Source of the DNA: an uncultured Veillonella sp.
GTDB taxonomy: Bacteria > Bacillota_C > Negativicutes > Veillonellales > Veillonellaceae
DNA: 6,464 nucleotides
Assembly: GCA_900765235.1 (NCBI GenBank)
Contig: CAAFRK010000065.1
Location: 1 to 6,464 of the forward strand
Reading direction: 5' to 3'
The notes under the pieces: generated by a model
What the model saw: only the letters and a program-made list of their open reading frames with translations
Databases searched by the model: none
What the model was told of the DNA's origin: nothing
Position numbers and translations under genes: made by a program
Shown here: one piece after another, positions 5,822-6,464 of the stretch
Position numbering within the stretch: position 1 is the first letter of the stretch
Layout of the letters: each line of letters opens with the position of its first letter

Positions 5822-6268
5822 TTAAGCTAAGCCAGCTACTTTAAGAATATCTTTATGTACAGCATCTAAATGCGGTTGAATAACTTCAAGCATAAGATTC
5901 ACTACTACAGTAGGATCAAATTGTTCATTCAAACATGGTATAGACACATCCATATAAATGTTATTGTCTTCATTGCTCACGTAATATTTAGATATCTTGT
6001 AATCTTGATTTAACGTGTTAAGTTCTTTCAATACCGCAGGAATCACTTTTTTATCAATAGATGTTGTTGTGATAGCGATGCGTACATAGGTGAACGCAGA
6101 ATCGTCTACAACGATGAACACAGGCAAGCTATGCTCATGAACATCCAAACGACCATGATATACAACTGTATTAAGATCGTCTGTCATTTCTTCCTTTGTA
6201 AACCAAGTGTTACCGCCTTTGTTAAGGTCAGCAACGAGTAAGTCAAATTTTTCTGCTTTTTTATTCAT
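5822..6268 (-). CDS. small YbjN-like protein, first of a tandem paralogous pair
   Basis: 148 residues, soluble, no targeting signal. It shares ordered landmarks with the following gene: TVVY at 34-37, LPVFIVVDDSAF at 48-59, YVRIAI at 61-66, ELNTLNQDYK at 82-91, IYMDVSIP at 104-111, FDP at 117-119 and a long C-terminal helix ending in HLDAVHKDILK. The ELNxLNxxYK helix followed by a D-rich turn and an IYMD strand is what suggests the YbjN-like family. Function is unknown. The frame is open to a TTG five codons upstream, but the ATG at 6268 is chosen because AGAGGG lies 4 nt before it, inside that extension. It starts 27 bp after xpt and ends 11 bp before its paralog, so it looks co-transcribed with both. 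A link to purine metabolism is suggested only by position. Confidence 0.6.
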   Translation of the reverse strand: MNKKAEKFDLLVADLNKGGNTWFTKEEMTDDLNTVVYHGRLDVHEHSLPVFIVVDDSAFTYVRIAITTTSIDKKVIPAVLKELNTLNQDYKISKYYVSNEDNNIYMDVSIPCLNEQFDPTVVVNLMLEVIQPHLDAVHKDILKVAGLA

Positions 6269-6295
6269 AATTCCCTCTAACAATAATCAGACAAA

Positions 6296-6464
6296 TTAGT
6301 CTTCGATAAACACACAACCATTATCTTTGAATTCTTTAATGCGAACTAAAGACTCTACACGGTAGCCCGCATTTTCCAAGCGTTCACGACCAGGTTGGAA
6401 GGACTTTTCAATAGCAATAGCCATACCAACTACTTCATCGCCCGCATCTTTTACAAGTTTAGCA
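6296..6464 (-). CDS. xpt: Xpt, xanthine phosphoribosyltransferase (C-terminal part, cut by window edge)
   Basis: Salvage enzyme converting xanthine plus PRPP to XMP. Only the last 55 residues are visible. They start at AKLVKDAGDEVVGMAIAIEK and continue with SFQPGRERLENAGYRVESLV, ending in VFIED. The run GMAIAIEKSFQPGRERL and the phrase AGYRVESLVRI correspond to the C-terminal end of Firmicute Xpt, downstream of the PRPP-binding motif, which is outside the window. Another purine-type phosphoribosyltransferase, including the PurR repressor, is possible in principle, but the IEKSFQ-GR pattern favours Xpt. The promoter and any purine riboswitch would also lie beyond the window. Confidence 0.85.
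   Translation of the reverse strand, partial: AKLVKDAGDEVVGMAIAIEKSFQPGRERLENAGYRVESLVRIKEFKDNGCVFIED

Overview
The window carries most of a de novo purine biosynthesis operon, entirely on the minus strand, preceded (to the right) by a purine-salvage gene and two small paralogous genes. Protein sequences, low-GC coding DNA, very AT-rich intergenic DNA and strong AGGAGG-type ribosome binding sites point to a low-GC Firmicute. The overall flavour resembles Negativicutes such as Veillonella; that placement is an inference from sequence feel, not a search.

Reading in the direction of transcription (high to low coordinates): the 3' end of xpt (6464-6296); two tandem, distantly related small proteins with a YbjN-like pattern (6268-5822 and 5810-5370); a strong intrinsic terminator (5325-5286); an AT-rich gene-free stretch with two copies of ATTCCGAAC, which resembles the PurR operator (PurBox) of Bacilli; a sigma-A-type promoter (TTGATT-17 bp-TACAAT, 5091-5063); a roughly 120-nt leader; then purE, purC, purF, purM, purN and the 5' part of purH, which runs off the left edge.

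The pur genes are tightly packed. purF/purM overlap by 14 bp, purM/purN by 8 bp, purC and purF are 9 bp apart, and purN and purH are 24 bp apart. Only purE-purC has a longer spacer (106 bp). The encoded enzymes cover steps 1 (PurF), 3 (PurN), 5 (PurM), 6 (PurE), 7 (PurC) and 9-10 (PurH) of IMP synthesis. purD, purL/Q/S, purK and purB are not in view.

The most interesting part is the leader between the promoter and purE. It contains an unannotated 30-codon ORF (GTG start, AAGGAGG ribosome binding site 7 nt upstream). A compact intrinsic terminator lies inside the 3' third of this ORF, and its TAG stop overlaps the purE Shine-Dalgarno. The layout matches translation-coupled attenuation of the kind known for E. 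coli pyrBI. Together with PurBox-like sites upstream, it suggests two layers of control, one at initiation and one by attenuation in the leader. The parts are visible in the sequence; the mechanism is inferred.
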